From positions 1,302,001-1,366,000 of the forward strand of contig PUFA01000086.1 in the NCBI GenBank assembly GCA_003508835.1: DNA of 64,000 bases, written 5' to 3'. Under the pieces are notes generated by a model. That model was not told the DNA's origin, made no database searches, and saw only the letters and a program-made list of their open reading frames with translations. This DNA comes from Eonycteris spelaea. Lineage: Eukaryota > Chordata > Mammalia > Chiroptera > Pteropodidae. This document shows, in pieces, positions 47,240-59,890 of this stretch; the first letter of the stretch is position 1; each line of letters begins with the position of its first letter. Both the position numbers and the translations under genes were made by a program.

Positions 47240-47830
47240 ACAGATTGTTGGGAGTGCAGAAATTAATTTTCCTCCCACCTTCTAAGTTCTAAGCTGGGCT
47301 AATAATCAAATTAATATGAGACGGATTAATGGGAGAAAATGTTCAAAATTTACTATGGGTGTACATTTGAGGGTGCATAGGTATGAGACCCAAAGAATCA
47401 TTGGGCAATTGAGGTTTACATGTCATTTTGGACAAAAGAGAAGGGGTCAGGAGTCTGGGATTTCTAAGGGGAAGTAGACAATTATAGGTAGATGGAAAAG
47501 AGCAAACATGTGGCAAACAAATTCTTGCTGTGCCACCCAGAAACAGTGGGATACAAAAGGAAGTCCAACCAACAGGCTTTGCTAGATTTCTCCCTCTCTG
47601 CCTCATTTAGTTTATATTATACTGCTAAGAAGAGGTTCCTTTCCTTTAAGCAGACTTTTCTACCTGAATTTCTTTAGGCAGGTAAGGGAGGAAGGTCAAA
47701 GTTTCTTTCTGAGTCTTTTGTTTTTTTATAGTCGGTTTAAAATCAATATCCGAAAAGGCACATTTTGGAGTGGCCAACCTTTGATGCCTTTCATGACAAA
47801 CTGGTCTTTAGGCTGACAATATTTTTGTTT
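47240..47830. repeat. unclassified block, possibly LTR-derived
   Basis: This block is less AT-rich than its flanks, is free of the long T/A runs nearby and contains wording ('ctaataatcaaattaatatgag', 'gggcaattgaggtttacatg') that feels repetitive to me. I cannot assign a family and see no TG..CA ends or target-site duplication. Short frames on both strands (47343-47677) carry no known domain. Confidence 0.3.
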
Positions 47831-49179
47831 GACTAAAAAACATCACTACATTTTAAAATAATAAAATTAATTATCAAAATGTAAAAATTAATACTTCATA
47901 TGAACATCTTAATTTCTAGTATTTTGAAAAATCAGAACATCTCACATTCTTCATAGGCAGTCATGAGAATTGATAGCTGCTACCCCGATGAGGCAGGGTG
48001 TTTTCTCCGATTACCTCTAATGCCCACCATCCAACAGTGTCCTGAATTATGACAATGGTGACATCTGTCATTTGTTGTCATGCTCCGATATTGTTTTTTC
48101 CACGTGGTTGCTTCCCTCATTTTAATTTCTTACAGCCAATGCATATTTCCGTTTTCTACTATTGCCCTTTTGAGATGGCAATAGATCCCTTTTGACCCAG
48201 AGCTTTCTTTTCTCTTTAAAATTCTTTCCTCTGATTTGAGAATAAAACCCTTTAAGAATAGAAGCTCCAAATAGTACACTTAAGTTAGATCACATCTAGG
48301 AAAGAAATGCTAAATTACCTAGGAAGAAAGAAGAGAACAAAGGAATTTTCCCAAAACCCAGTATGAATGAGTGACAGATCTGAAAGTAAAATGCTTGATT
48401 CCTGACTTATAGTCTAGGGCTGATGGGCAGTGTAATTTGTTAATTTAATTAATTCATTTTAAAAATTGGAGTAAATTGCTAAATAGTTAAATATTATATC
48501 CTTAAAAGTCCCAAACTAGCTTTGTATATGTAATCAACTAATTCCATTTATCAATTTCAAATAGCAAATTGTTTTGATGCAGAGTATTAGATCATCTATA
48601 GAAGAAAGTTGCCCTATAAATCTAAGTGAAACTTTGATTTTCTTATTATATAGCTATTATTGTACCATGCTTTTTAGATTTATACCATTAACCTTCATGG
48701 ACATCCTATAAGTAGAGTATTGTAATGTTACCGCCTAAGTTTACCAATTTAAGGTTGCTTACTTTTACTTATCACTAGAAATTAAAGGCCATATAACTTT
48801 CTAACTTTCAGTAACTTTCAAGGTCTTACAGATAGCCAGAAATGTAACGCAGCCATTACTACCTCAGACTGAGGTGACTAAAGAGAAAAAAAAGGGCAAT
48901 TTTAACACACAAGCAGCTGGATTTACAAGCTGCACCCTACTGCCTACATTCCTCAGCCTCTCTAAAACCATCAAAAGCAAGCAAATTACTTCTGTGCTTA
49001 GTATTTGACTGCCATTAGCCTGAGGGGGAAAAAGAAATTGTATATGGTCGAGCCAAAACTCAAATATCAAAAATAAACTAATATAAAATTAGAATATGTG
49101 CATGACCTCTGATTTACATTTGTCGCTGTCATGTGTTATATGGTGGTTAAGAATTCTAAATAAGATGGAAAGGAAAATA
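47831..49179. other. unassigned DNA
   Basis: A very weak antisense MIR-like patch lies at about 48690-48740. Otherwise nothing is recognised. Confidence 0.4.
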
Positions 49180-50933
49180 TATGTTTTTGGCCCTTCTTGG
49201 GACCTTTACTCTCTCTCTCTCTTTAATGTCTCTGTCCCTTGGAGTCTCTCTTAGACTCTTTCGTACCTTTGAATTCTTTCTTATACTTTACCAAGAACCC
49301 CTTTTTCTCAGTAAAGGGCTTGAGTTTTTCCACTACACTGGGAATTTTCAGTGTCTTACATCACTATTACCTTACAGCCATTCTGCTCCCTCCCTAATTA
49401 GTCTCATCATCTGCCATTTCAATCTCCTCTTCTACACCAGTCTATACTACAGACCCTATCAGACCAGGCATTAGAGGCTCATAAAAGGGGAAGGACAGAA
49501 GCTAGGATTGCCAAAGAGGAAAAGACAGAAACTAGCAGCCTTTAAAGGCTAATCACAGCACAGATCCATGGGTACCCAGCTCCCAATGGCAAGAACTCAT
49601 TGAAGTACATCATCTGCAACCAACTTGACCACTGGGCCAAAAAAAAAAAAGTGTCCTCACAAGGACAAGTCTTCTAAATCTGCTTGCTACAAGTATCAGC
49701 AGCCGGGTCACTGGGCTGCCCTCTGCCGCTGGGTCAGAGCCAGCCACAGGCTTCCAAACAGTTACATGTGACTGTAGAGGCCTCCTCCAGTTGGCAGAAT
49801 ATCTATATCTGTCTACATCACTGGACTGGAGCCAAGGGTACCAACGGGCATGGCTGTTAAGACAATTACTTTCCTTTTTGGATACCGGGGCCACCTACTT
49901 GTTCTTCCTTCTTTGGACCCTTCACCTCTCAAAACTACACCATTTGGGGAGTCAATTTCACATTCTTTTTCATCCCTCTTAGCCCACCATTGCAATTTCT
50001 ATTTGTGTTCACATGGGACTCCCCTGATGGAATCTATCAACAACTGACTTGGACAGTATTTCCTCAGGGATTCCAGGACAGTCCTCACCTTCTTGGTCAA
50101 TCATTAGCTCATGAATTACAAGATTTACAACTTGAGAGGGGACCCATTTTATAATAAATACATAATGTCCTTCTCTGTTCTCCCACCATGCTGACTCTAT
50201 GACCTAAGACTCCTAGGTCACTCAAACAATTATTAATCAAGGTGTACAAGGATAATTCTCAAGTCTCTCAGAGCCAATTTGGAAAGAATCATACCCTGTT
50301 CTTTTATCTTCCCCAACTACAGTAACAGTCCCCAGAATTTCCAGTCAGATACATCACTTTTTGAGTCAAATCTTATCTTGAAATTCCAGAGGTCCCTACA
50401 GAAGACTATTTATACCTGTGAACCAAGAGAAGACTTGAAGCTTCTCTTCAAGAAGGACAAACCAGAATGAGTTTTATAATTCCTCTGACTTTCTTATCTT
50501 TGTTAATTTTTACTATAGCTATTCCTATTCTGTCTACTCTTTATTAATTAGCCAATTGAACTGACTCACTACCTAAGTTTTCTTAGCCCTGTTGGCTCTG
50601 CTTTTCTACTCAGAGCAGAGGGTGGGTTACCCCGACCCTTGATTATTTGTAGACTACCACTTCTAAACTGCTTTGTTTAATTTGATTCTTTCAGAGTCCA
50701 GGCAATTCATCTGCAGATAGTCCTTCAAGGAAACTATCACCCACTCCAGTAAATGGATCCTGTAGTATACGGCAGTCCCCTAGATGAGCATTAACAGCTG
50801 CTGCCCCCTGTCGACAGAGAGCAAGTATAAGGGACTCAGTTCTCCACCTTCATCCCTTCTCAGCCTGAAGTAGCCAGAGTGGTCACTGCCCCCAAACCCC
50901 AAAGATTTGGGTCCCTAGTACTTGAGGAGGGAA
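49180..50933 (+). pseudogene. ERV internal remnant: gag nucleocapsid, protease, partial RT, probable env tail
   Basis: Four landmarks occur in retroviral order. (1) A charged gag-type helix at about 49465-49545. (2) A nucleocapsid zinc knuckle at 49685-49726, CYKYQQPGHWAALC, in which the second Cys of CCHC is Tyr. (3) A protease active site FLDTGATY at 49875-49898. (4) A reverse transcriptase block LTWTVFPQGFQDSPH at 50044-50088, followed by a decayed YxDD box. They lie in three different frames with stops between. RNase H, integrase and most of env are deleted. A possible env membrane-spanning stretch (about 50469-50545) and C-tail (about 50710-50790) precede a polypurine tract (about 50921-50931) and the 3' LTR. 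The single knuckle and LPQGF-type box suggest a gammaretrovirus-like class. The left edge is uncertain; no 5' LTR was found. Confidence 0.82.
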
Positions 50934-51724
50934 TGTTAGGTAGTTAGTCAGGCATGAGTGACAGGAGCCAAGGCTCCTGTAACCATAGAAACTTCCTTGA
51001 AGGCTTTCCATAAGGACCTCCCAGAAATACCTCTCTTTTAGGGTTATAAATTACCCCAAATCCTAGAGCACAAAGGCTATAAAAGCTGCTGACTAAACCA
51101 GCTATAAATGCATGTGCAGAAAGTACTGCCCCTAATTTCAGCCTCATTATACCATCATTATAATATCATGACTATGCCTGGAAGTTCATGAATCTAATTA
51201 TAACAGACTAAATTCTGGGCAAGCACACGCTCAGTACAAAAAGTATTGCCTCGTGTCAATCGTGTGTCAAACAAGATGACCTCATTAGCCAATCCCCTAG
51301 GAACACCTTTGGAACCATCCATCATGGCCCAAATATAAGGCGTACATTCCTACTTCTGGGTCCTTTTTGCTCTTCGGGGCTCTCCTTCCATTTTACTCTC
51401 CAGGGCTCCCTTCCTTTTTTGCCCTTCTGGGTTCTCTCTTTTTTTGGTAGCCTTTTGTGGCCTTTTTGCCCTTTTGTAGCCATTTTGGCCCCTTTGTGTT
51501 GATTATAACACTGGGACCATATGCCTTCTTGAGGCATACTTTGTCTTCCTAAAATATATTTTTAATAAAAGTATTAAATCTCAATGACCTGTGACTCTTC
51601 AGAGCCATTTGAGGAAGAACCGAAGGAAAACGTTAACTACACGTCTGCGCCGTTGTTATCCCTCTCCCTCCCCAACACAATTGGGGTGACTCTGAACACC
51701 AATTGGCCCCAACGGTGGGTGACA
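50934..51724 (+). mobile_element. ERV 3' LTR (791 bp), same family as 30830-31539
   Basis: It follows the polypurine tract 'gaggaggga', starts TGTTAGGTAGTTAGTCAGGC and ends GGTGGGTGACA. The end was set by aligning with the solo LTR, which ends GCGGTAACA. U3 carries a TATA-like 'aaatataagg' near 51331, and AATAAA lies at 51564-51569. A T/C-rich stretch at 51350-51490 is longer here than in the solo copy and accounts for much of the length difference. With no upstream LTR copy in the window a target-site duplication cannot be tested. Confidence 0.85.
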
Positions 51725-52944
51725 TTATCAAACCCATTTTTGGTGGATTAATTTCCTAAAATCAAAGATTAATTAGATGCAGGCAGACCATTTCCAAATT
51801 CACAAGTTAATTGCCAATAAAATTATTCCAATACAACCACTTTTCTCACTCAATTATTTTTATTCAATGATTTAATGAGTGGGAGCAGTAGGATTACCTT
51901 TGATAAACTCATTAGAATATATTTCTGAGTTTGTGTGTGTGTGGTGGAGGAGGTGAGGTGGGAGCAGTGAATTGATAATTTAAAGAATAAAGATATATAT
52001 TGTTGATCTTGGTGATTTTAAAGTAAGAGGGGAGCTGGTTATTCACTATCTCCATCAGTGGGTATTCTAGTATGAGTCTTACTTAGTGATTTGAATTTTC
52101 ACATGATAACTTGAGGTTAATACAGACCTACTAAAAGAATTCTAACTCACATAAACTCACTCAGAAACAGTTCTACATTTCTAATGATGTTTATAAATGT
52201 ATCCCTGCAATAAAGTATATGGTGTTACTTTTTCCTAGAAATTTGTAGGATACTTAAACAAACTCATCCAACAATTATAAAAATAAGAATTGAAATAGCT
52301 AGTGCATATTTTGAATGAGAAAAATCATCAAAGTAATACAAACCTTGTATCCATGGTCTAAATTGCCTACTTTCTTTTTCTCCTTAAAATAAAAGTGTTA
52401 GAGCTAGAAAAAAATAGCCATAAGAGTCAAGTAGAGATAAAGGAAATACAACTGAGAAATAGTGTTTTACAAAAGCCATTAATTTATGTGTGTATATATG
52501 TGTACAGTTGAGTAAATTTAAGTGAACACATAAATTAATTGAATAAAAAGTCAATTATGTGTTTGTATGTGCGTATGCACATTTACCTGTGCATTGAGAA
52601 TATTTAGCTTTTACGGAATACTCAAAAATAGAAAATAAAAGTGTTGTCACATACAACACAGAAAGAACCAGAGGAAAGTAAGGTAAATAACCTTGATAGA
52701 AATGTTGAAAATAAATTCAGAGAAGTCTATTTAAAATGAGAATGCCCAAGTATCTTACAATTCTGAAAAAGTAATTAAACAAAATAAATTACTTTTAGAT
52801 CTTGTAAGGATTTAAAGTGTCACCACTAAAGTTTGAGTTGGATATTGCTCCATTAATGGAATATATTCTCGAACACTGCTATCTGGTACATCAGACTGCA
52901 TTAACTTTTGTATACTATAAAAAAAATAAGTAAACAGAAACCTC
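51725..52944. other. unassigned AT-rich DNA
   Basis: Nothing recognised. Confidence 0.45.
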
Positions 52945-53190
52945 ATTTAAAATGAAGTGGGGAAGGCCAGGAAGGGGAACACTCATGCCCTACATAAGTA
53001 CAACACGGAGAACTATTTGTATTAGGTCCCCCAATTTCCTCTTCCCATCTATAAAAGAGTTTCCTCTTCTGTTTTAGTGGACTTGCATGTGGCTCATCGT
53101 GATTGTATGTTCCTGACTGCAATTATTTGTTATTTCAGAATAAACCCATTTTTCTGGAGAAATGTATGGCTGACTTTTTGTTTAAGGTCA
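52945..53190 (+). mobile_element. probable old ERV LTR
   Basis: 'cccatctataaaagag' is a TATA-like stretch, followed by 'gactgcaattatttgttatt' and AATAAA at 53139-53144 in 'cagaataaacccatttttct'. The arrangement resembles the LTR 3' end at 34190-34266. Ends were not resolved. Confidence 0.5.
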
Positions 53191-53699
53191 ACACTACAAA
53201 GACATAAAGGCTTTCATACTGGTCTATTGCTGGTAGAAATGTCCCCATTGATAATATTTCTTATCTTTTCTAGACCTAGATCCAATTTAGATCTGTAAGC
53301 AGCCTGAAGCAGAAATATATCTTAAGAAGTAAACTGAGTCTTTTTCTTTTAGATAACTACGTTTACATGAAAGAATTCTTACTTAATTTGTTTTAATTTA
53401 AAAATTAAGAGCTTTTTCTTCCACATGTCAAATAATACTTTTGCTATATTGATTGATTTTATTTTTATCTCTGTACCTCTGTATTTATCTACCCATCCAT
53501 CCATTTATTCATTATTTTTAAATTTCTAATTATTATTATTTACTGCATTGCATAGGTGATTTGATTTGTACTAAAGTTGACTGGTAGAAAAATAAAACCA
53601 CAGATAAATTTTTTGTTTTCATGCAACCTTCTGAGGTCAACAAAGAATTTACTGTAGACTATCGCTTCGGATTAAAACTATGCAAAAATATCATTATTT
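53191..53699. other. unassigned AT-rich DNA
   Basis: Nothing recognised. Confidence 0.4.
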
Positions 53700-53870
53700 G
53701 AAGAGCACAGTTCTTGGGCCAGACAGAATTATTAAGCTTAAACTCTGCCACTGACTGAATTTGGTTACTTAAATAACCTAGGTTTTAGTTTTTTTTCATT
53801 TATAAAGTATAATAATAAAGGACCTAACTCTATTATATGTTGATTTATGTAAATCGCTTCAAGCACTCAA
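53700..53870 (+). repeat. probable MIR SINE
   Basis: MIR order on the plus strand: 'gaagagcacagttcttgggcc', 'aactctgccactgactgaat', 'ttcatttataaagtataata', 'atgtaaatcgcttcaagcac'. Confidence 0.58.
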
Positions 53871-56220
53871 AGAAAAGAATTGATTGCCATTGGATTAGGT
53901 GACTAAAATGATGCTTTATTTCTCAGATGTGATACAAATTCAGCAATACTTACTTGATTATGGGAGAATCGGGCTACTTAGCAGGTATGCATATGCCCCG
54001 CTGACCACCTCCTAGACACTTCCTGTCAGTCAGCAGTAGACAGAATGCCAGTCTGCTTAATGTCTACATTATTTATGTGTGATAGTTCACACAAGGTGAC
54101 ATAAGCTAAGTAAAGAGACACTTCACACATATCTGTTCTCCAGTTTCCCAAACAACAAGATGTTTCCAAATGTGAAATGAAACCCATCAATAATATGAGC
54201 TCAGGAATGAGTCCCAACCACTCACATTTTAGAATTACATATGCTACACTTGTCAGGCCCGTCAGCTGTGGCTTAGTCAAAGAAGCCCTCAGGCATCCAC
54301 AGTGCCTTTTATACATCTTTTATACATACACATCTGAAAAGTACATCCATTTGTTTGTTTTATTTTAAACCAATATTTCCTTTTATAGAATATTATTTCA
54401 ATGAGTATTCTGCCATTCAGTTTTATTCTAGTTAACTATTTTCTTCCCTAGCGTAAAAAAGAAATAGAGCATATAGATTTCTCTTGGCCTGCCAGTTATT
54501 TAGTTATTTGTGGCATTTATTCCTAGAAGTCAAAAGAGGACCCTTCTCTTACAGAAATGATTATGAAACACATTTGATTTATAAAATTTTACATTTTTCT
54601 TTTCTACAAATCACATGTCTTGTGCAAAGGAGGAATGGTATGTACATTTGATACTGATTTCCTCAGAATTGTCAGGATTTGACCATTGATTTTTGCAGGA
54701 ATTGGGCTTTGAAAATGAAGTTTTGTAATAATTTTGATATTAACATTCTTCTGAAAAACTCACTGACTGAATGAGCTGGTGATCTATGCTCACTAATTAA
54801 AATTAAAACCAAAATAAAATCATCTTATTCCAAAGTGTACTACTTTTGGTTTGTCTAATTTAAAAAATTTGTTTACAAGTACCATTTCTGAGGAACAACT
54901 GCACTTCTCTTGCATCCACCCTGTACATGCAATTGTAGAAAATAACATCTAAAATAACTATCCACTTCCTGAAGGAGTTGTATAGCTAAAGGAGTGTATT
55001 GTGATATAAGAGCTGAGTTGTAAAATCTGCTCTTTAAAGTATCTGATTGTCTGTCTGTCTATCATCTGTTATTTATCAAACTATGTGTGTACTTTCATGC
55101 AGACAATGTACTCTTACTGTTGTTCAACAGACTATGATATGACATGTGATGGAACTGATAAGAATTAGGTGTGAACTCATTACATGCAATACTTCACAAA
55201 TGTTACAAGCTAAAGGATTTAGAGGCTAGAACTCAAATCACAGATGTCAAGGCAATACACCACTTTTTAAAAATTGTTACTTACTGAAAACTGCCTACAC
55301 ACTTCAATTTACAGTTGTTTGTTATTTTTTTAAAGAAAGTAGGCCTTAGAAGAAGTGCTGCAGCAATCATACTTTGTGTTTAGAAGACAATAAATACCAC
55401 TAGTACATGCCTAGAAAAAATGTAGGAGCTTTATTACCTTTTCCTTGGAAGGAAAATCTGTGCTACCTCCTAAATGTACAAAACTAGGTAGAAAGAAGCA
55501 ACACATCTTAGCCTTAGAGGGAAAAGAGAAAATTATCATGGAGCATTCATATACAAATAGGAATACCTGAACAGTTTGAGCGAAAAGAAAATGCTACAGT
55601 AAGGATGTGATACATTCTACCACAGGGAAGGAGGCATAGCCAGGCAGCTTTGCTTTATCACATCCAGAGGCACCTACCTGAACAAAGGTGAAACCAAAAC
55701 AAGTTCAAACCAGAAAAATGATAGAATACTACACCTACTTTAAAAACCTACCTGTTTAGAATATGTGAACTGAAACCCTATTTTAGGAGATAATCTAGGA
55801 ATATGATTATCTTTGAAAGCCGGATTCTCTTTGCTTCATTAGGTCCACTTGGCTGTGCACTAAGACTCGAACATAAGGTTTATGAAATAAAGCTGTCTTT
55901 AAATAAGTTCAATGACATTTGAAGTTATCGTCTGGGGAAAACCATCTCATACAAATTCAAAATAGAGTTGCTTTGAGGAAATTACTTTTGATTTTGGTGA
56001 GTAAATAGATCCATAAAGCTCACTGAGGTGGGAAGTAGTGATGGGAGCAATCATAAATCACACAAACAACGAATTAACATATGTCAGGGATAATGGTATC
56101 GATATATAGATACTAGTATCTGTGAGATTGATCATTCCGGTTGCTTTTTTAAAAAAATCAACAACAATAAACATTTTGCTTCTGTTTTAAAACCTGTAAC
56201 CATTAACCTTTGTTACTTTC
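53871..56220. other. unassigned AT-rich DNA
   Basis: No gene or nameable repeat seen. A short TGTC/TATC patch is at about 55049-55066. Confidence 0.45.
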
Positions 56221-56243
56221 TATCATCTATCTATCTATCAATC

Positions 56244-56294
<51 letters not shown>
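56221..56294. repeat. (TATC)n tetranucleotide microsatellite
   Basis: About a dozen uninterrupted TATC units in the right half, with a few imperfect units (CAATCATC) in the left half. Likely polymorphic in length. Confidence 0.97.
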
Positions 56295-56584
56295 ATCAGC
56301 TATCATAATCTATTTATGTGTGTGAACATATGTTTCAGAATAAAATGAGTGATAGAGATTATATTATTTCCTGAACAGGTATTTATAGGTGACTGCTACA
56401 TGCCTGATATTAAGCAAAGGCAATTGAGAAAAATAGTATCCAAAAACTACTTATCATGCTCAAGAAAGGAACTCAGACAAGTAAGTGGGCAGTTATGATG
56501 TAAATTGCAAATCTGATAACAAGTTAAAGTACAGAGTGAACCCACAGCAGGGCACAGAGAAGTTGGGAAACCTCATCTAATGTA

Positions 56585-56935
56585 AAAGATCCTCTTTTCC
56601 CTTCTTTCTCAAGATTGCCATGCCTGTTCGAGGTCTTTTATGGTTCCATATGAATTTTAGGATTATATGTCCAGTTCTGTGAAAAAATGTCATTGGTATT
56701 TTGATAGGGATCTACAGATTGCATTGGGTAGTATAGATATTTTAACAATGTTAATTCTTCCTATCTACGAGCATGGTATATGCTTCCATTTATTTTCCTC
56801 CTTTAATTTCTTTTTTCAGTGGCATAATTTTCCGAGAATACACTTTTTACTCCTTGGTTAACTTTATTTCTAGATATTTTATTGCTTTTGATGCAATTGT
56901 CAATGGGATTGATTTCTTATTAAAGAAGAAAATAA
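56585..56935 (-). mobile_element. L1 ORF2 fragment
   Basis: The plus strand is a close match to the antisense of L1 ORF2: 'ttatggttccatatgaattt', 'gtcattggtattttgatagg', 'gcattgggtagtatagatat', 'tttctagatattttattgct', 'gatgcaattgtcaatgggat'. It is the best-conserved of the old L1 pieces in the window. It is truncated at both ends, and the open frames over it are on the antisense strand and meaningless. Confidence 0.88.
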
Positions 56936-58059
56936 AGGTCTATAGTAGGAAAAAGAAAAGGAAGATAAATCAGGCAGAACTGCAGGAATAGAGACTTTAG
57001 CAATACAGGTATTGGAAATATACGGGAATGAGTAAAGTCATCTGGGGGCTCTGAAAAGTGTTCTAGTGAGACTAAAAGGAGGAAAACTAGCTGAGGTGCA
57101 TAGAAACAGCTATGGACATCCAACCAGAGATTTCTGTTGATTGTTAGATATGAGTGACAAAAAAAAAACAAAACAAAAAAACAAAAAAACCTCATACAAT
57201 AAGAGTTCCTTAACAATTTACTCATCACATCTCAGATTCATGAGTATAACTTCTATTTTTTTGTCAACCCAGAACCAGTACTCCTGCCATTTTGCAGACT
57301 GAAATTGCTCTAAAGAAATTGCTAAGTGGATAAATATAGTAGATAAATAAAAGATTTCCTCAGACTTTATCTTTACTCGTCTTACCTCTAACTTAGAAAA
57401 ATATTTGCTCTGGTTTTCCTTTTACTTTTAGATGTATCCCCCAGTCCATATTTTAGATTACATTTTTGTGGTCCTTTTCTTAAATATTTTTGGAATTCAT
57501 ATATCAGCAGAGACTTGACAATTATATAAAATTATCAATAGTTATTTCTCCACAGGTCGTATGGGAAATCAAATAATATCTTTAATACATCTGCAAAATC
57601 TTGGGGCTTTACTCTTTGTCCCAAATAAATCTGAAATGTTGCTGAAATTCAATTTCATTTGCACTTCATTTAATGAGATTTTATTTTTTCTTCTGCTCTT
57701 ATTTAACCTACATGTGTTAAGTCCTCTCATAATTAAAAAAAGAAAAAAAAAGAAAAAAGTCTCTTAAACTGTAGCTGAGATTGCTGAACTGAGGAGAAGT
57801 GACAATGGGGATTAGAACTATAGCAATGGGATAACACAAAACTGATTAGATATTCCTATTATAAAAGCTCTCATTCTAAACTGTTTTATAACTGTACAAT
57901 TGTAAGAATTTATCTTTGAAAAAAAATTCCCTACTCTAGATTACTGGCATTGTTTGATTCTTCACCCTTGGATCCCCCATTTTCTCACATTCAGACTTCT
58001 TTTTTTTTAAATTTTCTGTAAAGTATTATATTTAAAAAACTTAAAATTAACAGTAAACA
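56936..58059. other. unassigned AT-rich DNA
   Basis: A-rich simple sequence occurs at about 57161-57190 and 57736-57758. Nothing else is recognised. Confidence 0.45.
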
Positions 58060-58255
58060 TACCAGACTAATTATATATGTGTGTATATACATACACTATA
58101 TGTGTGCATATATGTGAGTGTGTACACATACATATAGACATACCAACATGTATATATTTATACATATATAAATATTTGTATATTAAATTATATATCATAT
58201 ACATTATATTTATATATACAACTATATACTATATATTATATGTATACATAAATAT
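58060..58255. repeat. AT/TG/TA alternating simple sequence
   Basis: About 190 bp dominated by alternating purine-pyrimidine steps (TATATGTGTGTATATACATACAC and similar, in segments), changing to almost pure TA/AT further right. Such tracts can form cruciforms or unusual helices, but no function is implied. Confidence 0.85.
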
Positions 58256-59079
58256 TTTTCTTAATAATTTGAGAGTAAATTGAAAATCACACCTTTTTAC
58301 CCTAAATACTTCTGAATGTATTTCCTAAGAACAAATTATGTAGCCATAAACTATAGAAATTATACACTAATATAGTACTATTATCTAATGTTCAGTTGTA
58401 ATTCAAATTTTATCACTTGTCCCAATACGTAAATTATTGCTATTTTCTTTTGGTCTTGGATACCATTCTTAAGCATATGCCAAAGTTATTTGTCATACAT
58501 TGTAATCTCCTTTAATCTAGAATACCTTCTAAGGATTTCTTTAGTTTCCTCAATCTTGATATTTTGAAGAGTATAGGTCAATTATTTTGTAAAATGTTTC
58601 TCAACTTGAATTTGTTTGATATTTCCTCATAAAATGTAGATTTGTTACTGGTCATCTAGCTTCACCTTGGTGAAGAAGCCAAAACACTACAACAAAGCAA
58701 AATAGAAGGAAATCGGATGCTTGGTGACCACATGGAAAGGAGTTCCCCCCAGCAGCTCTGGACAAATTAACTATAGGTTGTACTGTGAGGGAAAAGTAAC
58801 CTTATATTATTAATAGCTCTAGAGTTTGAGGGTCTAGAGTTTCATTCTGCTACCTGAGTGATCGTTCTGATATGCAAATGTATTTATGTGATTATCAACT
58901 GTCTACACTTTACAAAAGTTGACAAGAGGCTGGGCTTACTCATTTCTCTAAAATTCCTAGCTGAGTATATCCTTAAGGGAGCTAAACAAATATCTGTTGA
59001 ATTTGTGAATATCTGTGAATCAATATGACTTTCAATAGCAATAGTTTTTAGTTTGTCATATCTTGACCTGATTTTGAGG
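58256..59079. other. unassigned AT-rich DNA
   Basis: Nothing recognised. Confidence 0.45.
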
Positions 59080-59400
59080 CCTTAGCAAGAGGCCTGCCAT
59101 TTCCCTTTCTTGAGTGGCCAGTTATGTTCACACACCTAATTACTTCTCTTACCATGTTCTCATACACCAAGCCCACTAGGCATCTACTCTAGCTACCCTG
59201 AGCGCTAGCACCAGATAACTAGGAAAAGCCCCTATGCTCACATCCACCAACATTATTCAAATCAGCCAATCCACAGGGAGCCCATGAAACTAACCCCATT
59301 CTATGTGCCATATAGAGTTATTCTCTATAATTCCAGATAAACGTTCTTTTGCCTCTTCTAAGATATATTTATCATTCCTTCCAACATTAAAAAAATATTT
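59080..59400 (+). repeat. possible old LTR
   Basis: A less AT-rich block with 'aatcagccaatccacaggga', 'gagttattctctataatt' and a polyadenylation-like 'gataaacg' near 59337, a layout common in old LTRs. No termini were resolved and the family is unknown. Confidence 0.3.
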
Positions 59401-59635
59401 TCTTTAAGCATGCCTGTTTCCAAATCTAGACTTCACACAAATTTTACATATTTGCTCTCTAATTTTTTTAAGTAATCACAAGGCTAGTGATATTTATCTG
59501 GCTTATAAATTCATAATAGTCTTAGAAATAACATCAGGCTTTGTAAAAACCACCTGGGCTCATCTTTCATACTGCACATTGAAAACACCAAGCCAAGGGT
59601 CCAGTCTTGTCTATTAAATAAAATTAAGCAATGCA
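59401..59635. other. unassigned DNA
   Basis: Nothing recognised. Confidence 0.4.
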
Positions 59636-59890
59636 GTGGTTAAATGTCTGGGCTCTAGGACCAGCTTAATGGGTCTATTGGCTCCATTATCTCCTTATGA
59701 CCAATGTAATCTTGAGTAATTTTATTAATGTTACCATGTCACAGTTTTCTCATCTGTAAATGGAAATGTTAATGGTTCCTACTATAAAGACATATTACGA
59801 GGATTAGATTATTAATATAATTAAAGTGCTTATAACAAACCTGACTGGAATTCATTCACAAGTAATCAATAAATGCGAGCTATTATTGAA
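59636..59890 (+). repeat. MIR SINE, nearly complete
   Basis: MIR order from start to end: 'gcagtggttaaatgtctggg', 'ctctaggaccagcttaatgg', 'atgaccaatgtaatcttgag', 'agttttctcatctgtaaatgg', 'ttacgaggattagattat', 'aaagtgcttataacaaacct', 'caataaatgcgagctattat'. It is the best MIR copy in the window. Confidence 0.8.

Noticed and set aside
49610..50047. Several overlapping open frames of 60-94 codons on both strands.
   Set aside because: They are by-products of the decayed ERV gag-pro-pol sequence. The real landmarks (zinc knuckle, DTGAT, FPQGF) lie in three different frames with stops between them.
51700..51720. TTGGCCCCAACGGTGGGTGA just before the end of the LTR looked like a tRNA-Lys-type primer binding site.
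   Set aside because: Alignment with the solo LTR at 30830-31539 shows this sequence lies inside the LTR, which ends with ACA a few bases later. It also sits after a 3' LTR, where no primer site is expected.
56221..56294. Regularly spaced short repeats considered as a CRISPR-like array.
   Set aside because: It is a plain TATC microsatellite with no spacers, in a mammalian genome.
56667..57228. Overlapping open frames of 64-102 codons on both strands.
   Set aside because: The left ones lie over antisense L1 ORF2 and the minus-strand one reads through A-rich simple sequence. None has a domain.
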